DNA from: Streptococcaceae bacterium AF54-32pH5A
Lineage (GTDB): Bacteria; Bacillota; Bacilli; Lactobacillales; Streptococcaceae
Length of the DNA stretch: 64,000 nucleotides
Assembly: GCA_027682205.1 (NCBI GenBank)
Contig: JAQDAD010000005.1
Location: 31,625-95,624, forward strand
Direction: 5' to 3'
Shown here: positions 16,208-25,742 of the stretch, piece by piece
How the letters are laid out: each line of letters opens with the position of its first letter
Numbering within the stretch: position 1 is the first letter of the stretch
Notes under the pieces: model-generated
What the model saw: only the letters and a program-made list of their open reading frames with translations
Databases searched by the model: none
What the model was told of the DNA's origin: nothing
Position numbers and translations under genes: made by a program

Positions 16208-17983
16208 TTATTTGATTGCGCGTGATTGCAAACCTTCTTCTTCCAAGAAGAGACGGAATGGTACGAGTTCTTCTGCTTCGTATTTTTCCTTGAAGGCTTT
16301 GATTGCTTCTTCTGAGTGTTGTTTTGGATCCAACTCAAGTACTTCTACTGGAAGTGGACGGTGTTGAGTAATGCGAGCATCGATAACAACAGTTTTACCT
16401 TCTTTGTTGAGTTTCACAGCTTCTGCAACGACTGCGTCGATGTCTTCGATACGGTCTACTGTAAATCCAACAGCACCTTGTGCTTCAGCGATTTTCGCGT
16501 AGTCAGCGTTAGGGAAGTCAACACCAAACAAGTGTTTGTTTGTGTCTTCGTATTTGTTCTTGATGAAGGCATACTCAGCATTTGAGAAGACAACGTTGAT
16601 AACTGGAAGGTCGTATTGAACGTTGGTAATCACGTCTGGGTAGCACATGTTAAATGCACCGTCACCCATGATGTTCCACACTTGGCGATCAGGATTGTCT
16701 TTCTTAGCAGCGATACCACCAGGAAGGGCGATCCCCATTGTCGCAAAGAGTGGAGATGTGCGCCACATGTTCTTAGGTGTCATGTGAAGGTGACGAGTTG
16801 ATGTTTGAGTTGAGTTACCTACGTCGATTGAGTAGATAGCGTCTTGGTCAGCGTGTTTGTTGATAGCATTGTAGACTTGATACAATTGCAATTCACCCTC
16901 AGTTTTACCTTCGAGTTTGTTCATGTAATCACGCCAGTTTTGGTTGTTCTTAACATTTGCACGCCACCATGGAGTAGATTCTACTGGGTTTACTTTGTCA
17001 AGGATAGCTTTAGCTGCTTGACCTGCGTCACCAAGGATTGAAGCGTCAAGGGCATGGCGTTTACCAAGTTTGTAAGGATCGATATCCACTTGGATGAATT
17101 TTTCAGTGTTCTTGAAGGCTTCGTAAACTTCAGCAAATGGGAAGTTTGAACCAAGGAAAAGAACTGTGTCTGCTTCAAAGACCACTTCGTTGGCTGGTTT
17201 CCAACCAACACGGTAAGCAGAACCTGTCAAACCTTCATAGTTCCACTCAAAGGCTTCAAAGTTTTTACCAGTTGTGATGATTGGTGCTTTGATTTTACGT
17301 GACAATTCAGTAATCACTTCACCTGCTTTAACACCACCGTAACCAGCGTAGATAACTGGACGTTCAGCGTTGTTCAAGATTTCAACCGCTTTGTCGATTT
17401 CAACTTCGTTCAAGGCAGGAGCGATGAATGAACGCTCGTATGAACCTGAACCGTAGTATGAGTTTTCGTCGATTTCTTGGAAACCGAAGTTTACTGGGAT
17501 TTCAACAACAGCTGGACCTTTTTTAGAAACTGCAGCACGGCAAGCTTCGTCGATTACTTTTGGCAATTGCTCAGCGTAAGCTACACGTTTGTTGTAAACA
17601 GCGATACCGTTGTACATTGGGTTTTGGTTCAATTCTTGGAAAGCATCCATGTTGAGTTCGTTAACTGGACGTGATCCAAGGATAGCAAGGAATGGAGTGT
17701 TATCCATAGCTGCATCGTAAACACCGTTAATCAAGTGAGTCGCACCTGGACCACCTGAACCAACTGCAACCCCGATTGAGCCGCCGAATTTAGCTTGCAT
17801 AACCGCTGCAAGAGCACCTGTTTCTTCGTGGCGAACTTGCAAGAAGCGGATATCTTTGTCTTCAGCCAAAGCATCCATGAGTGAGCTGAGTGTTCCTGAT
17901 GGGATACCGTAGATTGTGTCTACACCCCATGTTTTCAATACGTTGAGCATTGCTGCAGATGCAGTAATTTTCCCTTGAGTCAT
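16208..17983 (-). CDS. spxB: Pyruvate oxidase
   Basis: Oxidises pyruvate with oxygen and phosphate to acetyl phosphate, CO2 and hydrogen peroxide; needs TPP, FAD and magnesium. The 591-residue protein has the three domains of the family: TPP-PYR (1-180), central FAD-binding (190-360) and TPP-PP with the motif [18 protein letters not shown] (about 440-460). Length matches pneumococcal SpxB. GGAG lies about ten bases before the ATG. The promoter spacer holds a cre-like site, indicating control by CcpA. It explains peroxide production and is the partner of LctO, which regenerates pyruvate from lactate. Confidence 0.97.
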   Translation of the reverse strand: MTQGKITASAAMLNVLKTWGVDTIYGIPSGTLSSLMDALAEDKDIRFLQVRHEETGALAAVMQAKFGGSIGVAVGSGGPGATHLINGVYDAAMDNTPFLAILGSRPVNELNMDAFQELNQNPMYNGIAVYNKRVAYAEQLPKVIDEACRAAVSKKGPAVVEIPVNFGFQEIDENSYYGSGSYERSFIAPALNEVEIDKAVEILNNAERPVIYAGYGGVKAGEVITELSRKIKAPIITTGKNFEAFEWNYEGLTGSAYRVGWKPANEVVFEADTVLFLGSNFPFAEVYEAFKNTEKFIQVDIDPYKLGKRHALDASILGDAGQAAKAILDKVNPVESTPWWRANVKNNQNWRDYMNKLEGKTEGELQLYQVYNAINKHADQDAIYSIDVGNSTQTSTRHLHMTPKNMWRTSPLFATMGIALPGGIAAKKDNPDRQVWNIMGDGAFNMCYPDVITNVQYDLPVINVVFSNAEYAFIKNKYEDTNKHLFGVDFPNADYAKIAEAQGAVGFTVDRIEDIDAVVAEAVKLNKEGKTVVIDARITQHRPLPVEVLELDPKQHSEEAIKAFKEKYEAEELVPFRLFLEEEGLQSRAIK

Positions 17984-18031
17984 AATGATAACTCTCCTTC
18001 AAATATTTTTAAAATTTGATTCATCCGTTTT

Positions 18032-18059
18032 CATATACTAATTGGAAACGTTTCAGCAA
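18032..18059 (-). promoter_or_regulatory. spxB promoter with cre-like palindrome in the spacer
   Basis: Minus-strand TTGCTG, 16 bases, TATATG. The spacer and -35 edge contain TGAAACGTTTCCA (18043-18055), close to the CcpA cre consensus but one base short in one half. Confidence 0.6.
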
Positions 18060-18142
18060 ATTTTTACTCTACTACTTTACCACATTTGTTTTGGGTCTCC
18101 TAAGAATGTGCTCAGAAGTTTTGATTCTCTATTACAGTACAG

Positions 18143-18159
18143 TTTGAAAACGTTTTTCA
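18143..18159. promoter_or_regulatory. Second cre-like site upstream of spxB
   Basis: TTTGAAAACGTTTTTCA is a near-palindrome of cre type with one extra T. It lies between the copA terminator and spxB, about 100 bases upstream of the spxB promoter. Confidence 0.45.
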
Positions 18160-18170
18160 GAACTGTTTTA

Positions 18171-18197
18171 TAATAAAAAGCGAGCAAGCTCGCTTTT
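18171..18197 (-). terminator. Terminator of the cop operon
   Basis: Perfect stem AGCGAGC/GCTCGCT, loop of two to three, followed on the minus strand by TTTTTATTATA; overlaps the copA stop codon. Confidence 0.85.
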
Positions 18198-20439
18198 AGT
18201 CTATTTTACTAAAGTTTAGTAAGAGTGAACTAGTCAGAACAGATACAGAACTAAAGGCCATGGCTAGACCAGCCAGTTCTGGATTGAGAACGAGACCAAT
18301 TCCTGAAAAGACTCCTGCTGCAATCGGAATGCCGGCGACATTGTAGATAAAGGCCCAGAAGAGGTTGAGCAGAATTCGATTAAAGGTTTTCTTACTCATG
18401 TCAAAGGCACGAACCACTCCTAGAAGGTTATTAGTTGTCAACACCAAATCTGCTGACTCGATGGCAATATCTGTTCCAGCTCCCATAGCAATCCCGACAT
18501 CCGCTACACTGAGGGCAGGAGCGTCATTGATACCATCACCAACAAAGGCTACTTTTCCAGCTGATTGTAGTTTATGGATTTCATGGGCTTTTTCTTCTGG
18601 CAAGACACCTGCAATGACCTCTTCGATTCCAATCTGATCTGCAATGGCACGCGCCACTCCAGCATTATCCCCTGTCAGCATGACTGTTTTAAGTCCACGT
18701 TTTTTCAGCTGACTGATGGCTAACTTGGCATTTTCCTTGGGAATATCTTGCAGGGCAAGCAAGCCTTTGATTTCATTGTCCACAGCCAAGTAGACAACTG
18801 TCTTAGCTTCTTTTTCTAGTTCCTCTAGTTTTTCTTGATAAGTGCTAGAAATGTTCATGCCATCCAGCATTTTAGCATTTCCAAGCAGAACTTGTTTTCC
18901 ATTGATTTGCCCTGAGACACCTTTTCCGTGCAAGGCTTGGAAATTTTCCACAGTTTGAATCTCAAGTCCAGCTTCACTCGCTCGCTTGACAATGGCCTCA
19001 GCCAGTGGGTGTTGGGAAGCTTCTTCCAAGGAGGCTGCCAATCCAAGCACTTCTACTTCGTCGCCGATGATATCTGTTACCACAGGTTTCCCTTCCGTCA
19101 AAGTCCCAGTCTTATCAAAGACAATAGTTTGAACTTTTTGGATTTCCTGTAGAACCGTTCCATTTTTGAGGAGAACCCCCATCTTGGCACTGCGACCTGT
19201 CCCCACCATAAGGGCCGTTGGTGTTGCAAGTCCTAGTGCACAAGGACAAGCGATAATCAAAACAGCCACCCCATAGAGAAGAGAAGAGACAAAGCTCGCT
19301 CCAAGCACGACTACACTATCCCTGAACAAGACAAACCATACCCAAAAGGTCACAATCCCTAAAATGACAACCGCTGGTACAAAAATCCCTGAAATCTTAT
19401 CCGTCAAATCCTGAATTGGTGCTCGGCTGGTCTGGGCTTTCTTCACAAAGTCCACAATCTGAGCCAAAACTGTCTCTGAACCAACTTTTTCTGCCCTAAA
19501 AACAAGCGTTCCACTATTATTGATGGTGGAGCCAATGACGGTATCTCCAACTGTTTTGTCTACCGGCAGGCTCTCACCTGTCACCATGGATTCGTCAATA
19601 CTGGACACACCTTCGACTACAACACCATCAACCGCAATCTTTTCACCGGGACGCACTCGAATCAGATCACCTACCTTGACTTGCTCCAAGGGGACTTGAA
19701 CATAGCGGTCATCACGCAAGACTTCTGCTGTTTTAGCTTGCAAGTCCAGTAGTTTCTCCACAGCTTGGGAAGTATTTTTCCGCATTTTTTCCTCAAAAAC
19801 AGCTCCCAAAAGAACAAAGAAGAGGATAAATCCAGCACTTTCAAAGTAGACAGGAAGTCCAGTAAAGAGGGCAACTAGGCTATAGAGATAGGCCACTAGG
19901 GTTCCAAGAGCAACCAAGGTATCCATGTTTGCATTGTGCTTTTTAAAGCTGGCCCAAGCACTCTGAATATAAGGACCACCTGCTGCTAGCATAATGGGTG
20001 TTGTGGCTAAAAAGGTGCCCCAACGCATGACTTGGTGACTAATTCCTCCTGTCGACATCCCAATCATGAGAATCACAAGAGGCACAGTAAAGATACTAGT
20101 AATCCAAAAACGTTGCAAAAGTGACAAAGATTTTCGAGTCTTCTTAACGACTGTATAGCTTCCCTTTTGCATCTTCATTCCACATGAAAATTCATGCTCA
20201 CCCAACTCTTGAGGTGTGAAACGAATTGTCTTCTCTTCATCCACGCCGATTGGTTCCAAGATGCCTTCTTCTTCAAACAGAATTTCCTTATAACAGTTTG
20301 AAGGAGTTGTACGATGAAAGGTAATTTCAGCTGGAATTCCTTTTTGAAGCTGGATATGGGCTGGATGGTAGCCTTTGTCTGCCGTGATACGGATTTTTTG
20401 AACACCATGTTCAAGACTTGCTTTTACAATTTCAGTCAT
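18196..20439 (-). CDS. copA: Copper-exporting P1B-type ATPase
   Basis: Exports Cu(I) from the cytosol at the cost of ATP. In place of the usual CxxC heavy-metal domain, residues 1-100 form a cupredoxin-like domain with Cys49 and the cluster CGMKM at 86-90, the same ligand pattern as CupA. The core has the CPC metal motif at 398-400, the phosphorylated Asp in DKTGT at 442, TGES near 288, the HP motif in SQHPLAEA and GDGINDAP. 747 residues. GGAG sits six bases before the ATG; the gene is last in copY-cupA-copA. Confidence 0.97.
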   Translation of the reverse strand: MTEIVKASLEHGVQKIRITADKGYHPAHIQLQKGIPAEITFHRTTPSNCYKEILFEEEGILEPIGVDEEKTIRFTPQELGEHEFSCGMKMQKGSYTVVKKTRKSLSLLQRFWITSIFTVPLVILMIGMSTGGISHQVMRWGTFLATTPIMLAAGGPYIQSAWASFKKHNANMDTLVALGTLVAYLYSLVALFTGLPVYFESAGFILFFVLLGAVFEEKMRKNTSQAVEKLLDLQAKTAEVLRDDRYVQVPLEQVKVGDLIRVRPGEKIAVDGVVVEGVSSIDESMVTGESLPVDKTVGDTVIGSTINNSGTLVFRAEKVGSETVLAQIVDFVKKAQTSRAPIQDLTDKISGIFVPAVVILGIVTFWVWFVLFRDSVVVLGASFVSSLLYGVAVLIIACPCALGLATPTALMVGTGRSAKMGVLLKNGTVLQEIQKVQTIVFDKTGTLTEGKPVVTDIIGDEVEVLGLAASLEEASQHPLAEAIVKRASEAGLEIQTVENFQALHGKGVSGQINGKQVLLGNAKMLDGMNISSTYQEKLEELEKEAKTVVYLAVDNEIKGLLALQDIPKENAKLAISQLKKRGLKTVMLTGDNAGVARAIADQIGIEEVIAGVLPEEKAHEIHKLQSAGKVAFVGDGINDAPALSVADVGIAMGAGTDIAIESADLVLTTNNLLGVVRAFDMSKKTFNRILLNLFWAFIYNVAGIPIAAGVFSGIGLVLNPELAGLAMAFSSVSVLTSSLLLNFSKID

Positions 20440-20448
20440 ATCATTCTC

Positions 20449-20820
20449 CTATTCTACAATCATCTTACCGTGCATCATATTCATGCCACAAGAGAAACCA
20501 TACTCTCCAGCCTGTTCAGGTGTGATTTCCACTACATACTCTTCACCCATAGGCAAGTCCGCATGCACTCCAAAATCTGGGAAAACAATCTGATCTAGGC
20601 AGGGTGAAGGGTCCTTACGGTCAAAGACAATACGGGCTGGCACTGATTTCTTAAGAATAATCAACTCAGGCGTATATCCCCCTTTGACTTCCACTCGAAT
20701 CTCTTGGTAGCCCTTTTTTTGCTGAGCCTTTTGTCCAGATTTTTCAGGCTTTTTGAAAAACCAAATCAAGATAAACGCGATAAGGGCAATACAAATAATG
20801 GTTACAATACTATTTAACAT
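20449..20820 (-). CDS. cupA: Membrane-anchored cupredoxin copper chaperone CupA
   Basis: A 123-residue protein with one transmembrane helix (5-22) and a cytosolic or surface cupredoxin domain. Copper ligands seen in pneumococcal CupA are all present: Cys74 in PSPCLDQ, and Cys111, Met113, Met115 in CGMNMM. It hands Cu(I) to the related domain of CopA. It sits ten bases upstream of copA and downstream of copY. Confidence 0.95.
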   Translation of the reverse strand: MLNSIVTIICIALIAFILIWFFKKPEKSGQKAQQKKGYQEIRVEVKGGYTPELIILKKSVPARIVFDRKDPSPCLDQIVFPDFGVHADLPMGEEYVVEITPEQAGEYGFSCGMNMMHGKMIVE

Positions 20821-20830
20821 GACGTCTCCT

Positions 20831-21226
20831 TTACATACAATTGCATTTTACTTCTGTTACTGCGCTAGCTTTTTTCTTAGAAATCACAGCTTCTAAGTCT
20901 TCCAAGTCAGCCTGAGTAAAATCACATTCCATAATCAAATCAGCCACTAACTGCTTAATCCTACGGGAACAAACCTTGTCCTTGATATCTTGGACAAGTA
21001 AATCCCGACTTTGGTCCAAAGTTAAAAGGGCTGAATAGACAAAGAACTTGCCTTCTTTTTTCCTTGTCAGACACTCTTTCTCAACCAAACGAGCCAAAAG
21101 AGTTTGAATGGTCGACTTGGACCAGTCGAACCGCTCCGCCAGAACCCTGATCAAATCCCTACTGGTCTGTTCCCCCTGCATCCAAATAATCTTCATGACC
21201 TGCCATTCTGCATCTGAAATCTGCAT
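20831..21226 (-). CDS. copY: Copper-responsive repressor CopY
   Basis: A BlaI/MecI-type winged-helix repressor of 131 residues. The DNA-binding domain spans 1-75 (WSKSTIQTLLARLVEK is the recognition helix) and the C-terminus ends CNCM, a CxC metal site; only one CxC is present at the end, with other cysteines spaced further upstream. Start at 21226 has GGAGG seven bases upstream; the longer frame begins at a GTG that abuts the ribosome site. Two cop boxes flank its promoter, so it represses its own operon until copper binds. Confidence 0.94.
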   Translation of the reverse strand: MQISDAEWQVMKIIWMQGEQTSRDLIRVLAERFDWSKSTIQTLLARLVEKECLTRKKEGKFFVYSALLTLDQSRDLLVQDIKDKVCSRRIKQLVADLIMECDFTQADLEDLEAVISKKKASAVTEVKCNCM

Positions 21227-21244
21227 AATCACACCTCCTAAATC

Positions 21245-21296
21245 TACATTTGTCGATTACAGTTATTAGTATACTCCTAAAATTTACATTTGTCAA
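21245..21296 (-). promoter_or_regulatory. cop operon promoter with two CopY operators
   Basis: Minus-strand TTGACA (21291-21296), 17 bases, TATACT (21268-21273). Two copies of TACATTTGTC, matching the cop box, lie at 21285-21294 over the -35 and at 21245-21254 downstream of the start site. Confidence 0.9.
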
Positions 21297-21386
21297 CTAT
21301 AATTTTATTATTTTTTCGAAAAATAGAATTCTAATCATGTAACGAGAGATTTGCAGTCAAATTTTACTATATAAACTATAAAAATA

Positions 21387-21395
21387 TGCTATACT
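21387..21395 (+). promoter_or_regulatory. Extended -10 promoter of thiD
   Basis: TGC TATACT, with transcription starting near 21402, just ahead of the TPP riboswitch. The -35 is poor. Confidence 0.65.
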
Positions 21396-21413
21396 GAAGA
21401 AAAAAGAAAACAA

Positions 21414-21495
21414 CCACTAGGGGTGCGTAAAGCTGAGATTAACGACTGTTAGATCCCTTTGACTCAATCTAGGTAATGCTAGCTGATGGAAGTGG
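21414..21495 (+). promoter_or_regulatory. TPP riboswitch (THI element) controlling thiD
   Basis: Conserved THI pieces are present in order: GGGGTGC, GCTGAGA, CCCTTTGA, then TAATGCTAGC and GGAAGTGG, closed by a CCACT/AGTGG stem. Between it and thiD are pairing segments (GACTAGCTAGTC and AGACTAGCTTG) that can serve as expression platform. TPP should turn thiD off. Confidence 0.92.
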
Positions 21496-21591
21496 AAATG
21501 ATAATGAGGACTAGCTAGTCTTCTATTGCTTTCCTCAAACAGACTAGCTTGTTCTTGAGAATACAAACTTCAGTTGGTTGGGAGGTTTTAG

Positions 21592-22383
21592 ATGACTTAT
21601 TTACCCGTTGCTCTAACCATTGCTGGGACAGACCCTAGTGGCGGTGCTGGTATTATGGCTGATTTGAAGTCATTCCAAGCTAGAGATGTCTATGGAATGG
21701 CCGTTGTGACCAGCCTTGTCGCTCAAAATACCAGAGGCGTTCAGCTAATAGAGCACGTCTCCAACCAAATGCTGGAAGCTCAATTGGATAGTGTCTTTTC
21801 AGATATCAAGCCTCAGGCTGTAAAAACTGGGATGTTGGCAACTACTGAGATCATGGAGATCATCCAACCCTACCTTAAAAAGCTAGACTGTCCCTATGTG
21901 CTTGACCCTGTTATGGTCGCTACGAGTGGGGACACCCTGATTGATTCCAGTGCCAGAGACTACCTAAAAACAAATCTGCTTCCCCTTGCAACCATTATCA
22001 CTCCCAATCTTCCTGAAGCAGAAGAGATTGTTGGTTTTTCGATTCATGACCCAGAAGACATGCAGCGTGCTGGTCGCCTGATTTTAAAAGAATTTGGTCC
22101 TCAGTCCGTTGTTATCAAAGGTGGTCATCTGGAAGGTGGTGCCAAGGATTTCCTTTTTACCAAGGAGGAGCAATTTGTCTGGGAAAGTCCAAGAATTCAA
22201 ACCTGTCACACCCATGGTACCGGATGTACCTTTGCTGCTGTGATTACGGCTGAACTAGCCAAGGGCAGAAGTATTTACCAGGCAGTGGATAAGGCCAAGG
22301 CCTTTATCACAAAAGCCATCCAAGACGCTCCTCAACTCGGACATGGTTCTGGGCCAGTCAATCATACAACTTTTAAAGATTAA
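21592..22383 (+). CDS. thiD: Hydroxymethylpyrimidine (phosphate) kinase
   Basis: Phosphorylates HMP and HMP-phosphate to the pyrophosphate used by ThiE. 263 residues, ribokinase fold. TIAGTDPSGGAGIMADLKSF is the N-terminal signature (8-27) and THGTGCTFAAVITA near residue 208 carries the catalytic Asp/anion hole region, here with Gly-Thr-Gly-Cys-Thr. GGGAGG lies seven to eight bases before the ATG. It is transcribed alone, convergent with the main thiamine-salvage operon; both are controlled by TPP riboswitches. Confidence 0.95.
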   Translation: MTYLPVALTIAGTDPSGGAGIMADLKSFQARDVYGMAVVTSLVAQNTRGVQLIEHVSNQMLEAQLDSVFSDIKPQAVKTGMLATTEIMEIIQPYLKKLDCPYVLDPVMVATSGDTLIDSSARDYLKTNLLPLATIITPNLPEAEEIVGFSIHDPEDMQRAGRLILKEFGPQSVVIKGGHLEGGAKDFLFTKEEQFVWESPRIQTCHTHGTGCTFAAVITAELAKGRSIYQAVDKAKAFITKAIQDAPQLGHGSGPVNHTTFKD

Positions 22384-22384
22384 G

Positions 22385-22430
22385 AAAAAAACTCTCTAGC
22401 TCCTACTTTAAGGGAATTAGAGAGTTTTTG
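22385..22430. terminator. Bidirectional terminator between thiD and thiE
   Basis: Stem AAAAACTCTCTA/TAGAGAGTTTTT lies between the convergent stop codons, with A run on one side and T run on the other. Confidence 0.85.
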
Positions 22431-22431
22431 A

Positions 22432-23064
22432 TTAGGAAACAATGTCATCTAGCTTTGTTAAAAAGGCTTGTGTTTTTGCCTCAATATCTTCTGCCTGCAT
22501 CAAATCACGTACGACAGCTACTCCAGCTATACCCGTGCCGATAAGTTGGTCAATATTCTCTGACGTCAGGCCTCCGATAGCAACTACTGGAATGGCGACC
22601 GTTTGGCAAATTGTTTTCAAGGTTGAAATCAGAGTGATAGGAGCATTTTCTTTGGTCGTAGTCGGGAAAATGGCTCCTGTCCCCAAGTAATCCGCACCCG
22701 ATGTTTCTGCTTCGAGAGCTCTTTTAACTGTTTTAGCAGTGACACCGAGGATCTTTTCAGGACCCAAGACTTTGCGGGCAACCGAAACGGGTAGTTCATC
22801 GTCGCCAATATGCAAACCTGCAGCATCGACTGCTAGACAAACATCCAAACGATCATCGATAATCAAGGGGACCTGATAGGCATCTGTAATTTCCTTGACT
22901 TGTTTTGCCAGTTGATAGTATTGATTGGTGGTGAGATTTTTTTCTCGTAGTTGGATGATGGTAACACCTGAACGGCAGGCTGTCTCAACTTTTTCAAGAA
23001 AGCTTTCCAAGGAATCTTGGTAGCGATTGGTTACTAGATACAGTTTAAGTACTTTTCTATTCAT
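22432..23064 (-). CDS. thiE: Thiamine-phosphate synthase
   Basis: Joins HMP-PP and thiazole phosphate to thiamine phosphate. 210-residue TIM barrel with the pyrophosphate-binding segments IIQLREKNL (about 35-43), [25 protein letters not shown] and [11 protein letters not shown]. It is the last gene of the salvage operon and overlaps the end of thiM by eight bases; its AAAGGAG ribosome site is inside thiM. Confidence 0.95.
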   Translation of the reverse strand: MNRKVLKLYLVTNRYQDSLESFLEKVETACRSGVTIIQLREKNLTTNQYYQLAKQVKEITDAYQVPLIIDDRLDVCLAVDAAGLHIGDDELPVSVARKVLGPEKILGVTAKTVKRALEAETSGADYLGTGAIFPTTTKENAPITLISTLKTICQTVAIPVVAIGGLTSENIDQLIGTGIAGVAVVRDLMQAEDIEAKTQAFLTKLDDIVS

Positions 23065-23860
23065 AAAAGTCTCCTTTGATGGCTTCTAGCCAATTTTCGT
23101 CTCTTCTTAGGAGAGAGAGTTGATTGAGAACTTGGTAACGAAAATCTTCCAATCCCATTCCTTGAACAAATATTTTCTCAGCAGAGATATTGAGATAAGA
23201 GACCGCTAGGCAAGAAGCTTCAAAGGCAGTCCTTCCTTGGCTGAGAAAAACGGCTGTCAAGGCACCAACCAAGTCTCCTGTCCCTGTTATCCAGTCCAAT
23301 TCTGCACAGCCATTCCTCAATACAGCAACTTGATTTTCTGAAACGATGAGGTCCTTGGGACCCGTGACTAAGAATGACATACCAGGATAAAGCTGACACC
23401 AGTCCTTCAAGGCTTGAAGCAGATCCTCAGTTTCTTGATCTTTAGCACTAGCATCGACCCCAACTCCGTGGTGCTTTAAACCAACAAGACTCCGTATTTC
23501 CGACATATTTCCTTTAAGGACCGTGGGCTTGTATTCTAAAAGATCTCTAACTAAGGTCTTACGAATGGGAGATGTTGCTAGGCCAACCGCATCTACTACC
23601 ATTGGGAGACAAGCTTGAGCTGCATAAGTAGCTGCCAGACGGATTGCTTTTTCCTTCTCAGCTGACAAATGCCCCAAATTGATGAAGAGAGCCTGACTTT
23701 GCTTAGTAAAATCAAGGACCTCACGGGAATCATCTGCCATAACAGGTTTGCATCCCAGAGCCAAAATGCCATTGGCCAGCATCTCGCAGGAAATCTCATT
23801 GGTGATGCAGTGAATTAAGGAGCTAGAGCTCAGAGGGAAAGGATTTGTCAATTTCTGCAT
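23057..23860 (-). CDS. thiM: Hydroxyethylthiazole kinase
   Basis: Phosphorylates the salvaged thiazole moiety for ThiE. 267 residues, ribokinase-like; [12 protein letters not shown] and [15 protein letters not shown] (catalytic region) are recognisable, as is [12 protein letters not shown]. Start ATG overlaps the thiW stop by one base (TGATG) with AAAGGA upstream, showing translational coupling. Pneumococci carry two thiM/thiE sets; this is the one with the ECF genes. Confidence 0.95.
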   Translation of the reverse strand: MQKLTNPFPLSSSSLIHCITNEISCEMLANGILALGCKPVMADDSREVLDFTKQSQALFINLGHLSAEKEKAIRLAATYAAQACLPMVVDAVGLATSPIRKTLVRDLLEYKPTVLKGNMSEIRSLVGLKHHGVGVDASAKDQETEDLLQALKDWCQLYPGMSFLVTGPKDLIVSENQVAVLRNGCAELDWITGTGDLVGALTAVFLSQGRTAFEASCLAVSYLNISAEKIFVQGMGLEDFRYQVLNQLSLLRRDENWLEAIKGDFYE

Positions 23861-24384
23861 CAGTCTATCCTTTCTCCAAAGAAATATCCTTGCACTTTTT
23901 TAAAGAATTCCTGCTTGATTAAAAATCGAAAAGCGAGAAAAGCAATGGCTGTGCCAATCAAGGTCGCTCCGAAAAATCGCGGAGTATAGATAAACCAACT
24001 GAGCTTGGCCGCAGATCCCGTAAAGAGAACCATGACAGGATAGGAAACAATGGATCCGATAATCCCTGTTCCCAAAATCTCTCCTAGGGCAGAATAGTGA
24101 AATTTTCGACCGTACTTATAAAAAAGACCTGCGAGAAGGGCTCCAAAAGTAGCTCCTGTTAGGGCCAAGGGCGGAATGCCTTGAGTAGACATACGGATAA
24201 AGGCTGTGACTGTAGCCATGACCAAGGCATAAACAGGCCCCATCAAGATTCCTGCAAGAATATTGACTACACTAGACATTGGTGCCATTCCTTCAATTCG
24301 AAAGATGGGTGTAAGAACTACGTCAAGGGCAATCATCATGGATAAAATGGTTAATTTGTGAACTTGAAGTTGGTGGTTTCTCAT
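23860..24384 (-). CDS. thiW: ThiW, ECF S-component for thiazole uptake
   Basis: A 174-residue membrane protein with about five to six transmembrane segments, of the ThiW family that is found next to thiM and is thought to bind hydroxyethylthiazole. Conserved text includes [20 protein letters not shown] and [21 protein letters not shown]. It should use the EcfA/EcfT energising module, either the one encoded in this operon or the general one. Function rests on genomic context and family; the substrate has not been shown here. Confidence 0.88.
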   Translation of the reverse strand: MRNHQLQVHKLTILSMMIALDVVLTPIFRIEGMAPMSSVVNILAGILMGPVYALVMATVTAFIRMSTQGIPPLALTGATFGALLAGLFYKYGRKFHYSALGEILGTGIIGSIVSYPVMVLFTGSAAKLSWFIYTPRFFGATLIGTAIAFLAFRFLIKQEFFKKVQGYFFGERID

Positions 24385-24387
24385 TTT

Positions 24388-25080
24388 CTATTTCTTCTCT
24401 TTTTCTAAGGACTGCAAATCACTCGTCCATGTTTGGTGTTGGTAAGCCATTTCCCAAAACTTGGCTTCCATGTGGACACTGCGGTGGAAGGCCTCTAGCA
24501 TTTTTTGTTTGTCCGTCTCGTCGCTTTCTCGATAGAGCTGATTGACCAGCGCTTCTTCCTCTTTAATCTGCTGTTCTAATTCATCGGTGATATAGGTTTC
24601 AATCCACTGTTGATAAAGAGGATTCGGGGATGGTTTGCGATTAAGCGCCTTGCCAAAATCATGGTATAACCAAGGACATGGGAGCAAACTAGCAAAAGCA
24701 ATGCCTAGGTTTGGCTCTGCAAATTGCCGATAAATATGAGAAATGTAATGATAACAAGTTGGAGCAATCGGTTGCTCATCCATTTCCTGGTCACTGATCC
24801 CTAATTCCTTGAAAAATTGTTGGCGGATAAACAACTCACCCTCCACTAGACTCTGGGCATTTTGTTTCAAGAGTCTTTTCATCTTCTGGTTTGAAGTCTT
24901 ATCAGCCAAGAGGTGATAGGCTTCTGAAAAAGACTTCAGATAATAAGCATCCTGAATTAGGTAATAGCGAAAAATCGCAGGTTCTAAATTTCCCTCTTGT
25001 AACTGTAGAACAAAGGGATGCTGAAAGGAAGCCTGCCAAGCTTCCCTGGATAATTCCATCGCAATATCTGTAAATTCCAT
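24388..25080 (-). CDS. tenA: TenA-family thiaminase II / aminopyrimidine aminohydrolase
   Basis: Hydrolyses degraded thiamine pyrimidines to HMP for reuse. All-helical protein of 230 residues; the YYLIQDAYYLKSFSEAY segment near residue 40-56 and SLLPCPWLYHDFGK, which carries the family Cys near residue 136, are characteristic. It lies three bases upstream of thiW and ten downstream of ecfT, so it belongs to the salvage operon. Confidence 0.93.
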   Translation of the reverse strand: MEFTDIAMELSREAWQASFQHPFVLQLQEGNLEPAIFRYYLIQDAYYLKSFSEAYHLLADKTSNQKMKRLLKQNAQSLVEGELFIRQQFFKELGISDQEMDEQPIAPTCYHYISHIYRQFAEPNLGIAFASLLPCPWLYHDFGKALNRKPSPNPLYQQWIETYITDELEQQIKEEEALVNQLYRESDETDKQKMLEAFHRSVHMEAKFWEMAYQHQTWTSDLQSLEKEKK

Positions 25081-25090
25081 AATAACTCCT

Positions 25091-25741
25091 TTATAAAAAT
25101 AAACTGGTTTGAAGCAATAAAAAGAAAAGTAGGAAGATCAATTTTGTCCTCTGAGAAATATAAAAAGTCCGGTAGTCATTCTCCAACTGTGCATGTTCGT
25201 CATATCCGTGCGCAGATAAAGCTCTCAGGTAAAGATGGCGCCACCTAAAAACCGTCATCAGAACCTTACTGTAAATCAAGGGCGACCAAACATGCAGTTT
25301 TTGACCACGCAGTAAGCACGCTTCCTTGAGAGACTTGATTTCCTGCTGAATGAGGGGAAAGGCATTGAATACCACAATTAAGGCATAGGCCCAAGAACGC
25401 GATAGCCCCTTTTGAGCCAAGTACAAGAGGAGCTCTTTTAGGGAAATACTGGAAACAAAGACAAGACCGATACAAACCGTCACAAAAGCTCTTGTTCCAA
25501 GTATCACTGCCTGCGAAGCATCCCCATGTAACTGTACTGCCCAATAGTTGGCCAAAGATGGTAAAATGGCGAGCAAGAGCATCCAAGCCAACATTTTAAA
25601 TCGACGATAATAGAGCATAAAGAGGATGCAAAATGCGACTACCGAAAGATTCAGAGCAATCGAAGGAATGAAGGATGTTTCCAAGGATAAAATTAGAAAG
25701 AAGAGACTGATAACCGGTGTCTGGGTTGCTACTTTGATCAT
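25091..25741 (-). CDS. ECF transporter T component (YkoC-like)
   Basis: A 216-residue membrane protein with about five to six hydrophobic segments and a cytosolic coupling region containing KEACLLRGQKLHVW and YLRALSAHGYDEH, which contact the ATPase. It couples the EcfA ATPase encoded just upstream to the S components YkoE and perhaps ThiW. The start has GAGG close upstream, overlapping the end of the ATPase region by a single-base gap. Confidence 0.9.
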   Translation of the reverse strand: MIKVATQTPVISLFFLILSLETSFIPSIALNLSVVAFCILFMLYYRRFKMLAWMLLLAILPSLANYWAVQLHGDASQAVILGTRAFVTVCIGLVFVSSISLKELLLYLAQKGLSRSWAYALIVVFNAFPLIQQEIKSLKEACLLRGQKLHVWSPLIYSKVLMTVFRWRHLYLRALSAHGYDEHAQLENDYRTFYISQRTKLIFLLFFLLLQTSLFL

Positions 25742-25742
25742 A

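Noticed and set aside
16105..16338. 77-codon minus-strand frame across the spxB 3' end
   Set aside because: Overlaps the clear end of spxB in another frame and runs through the dyads; no ribosome site.
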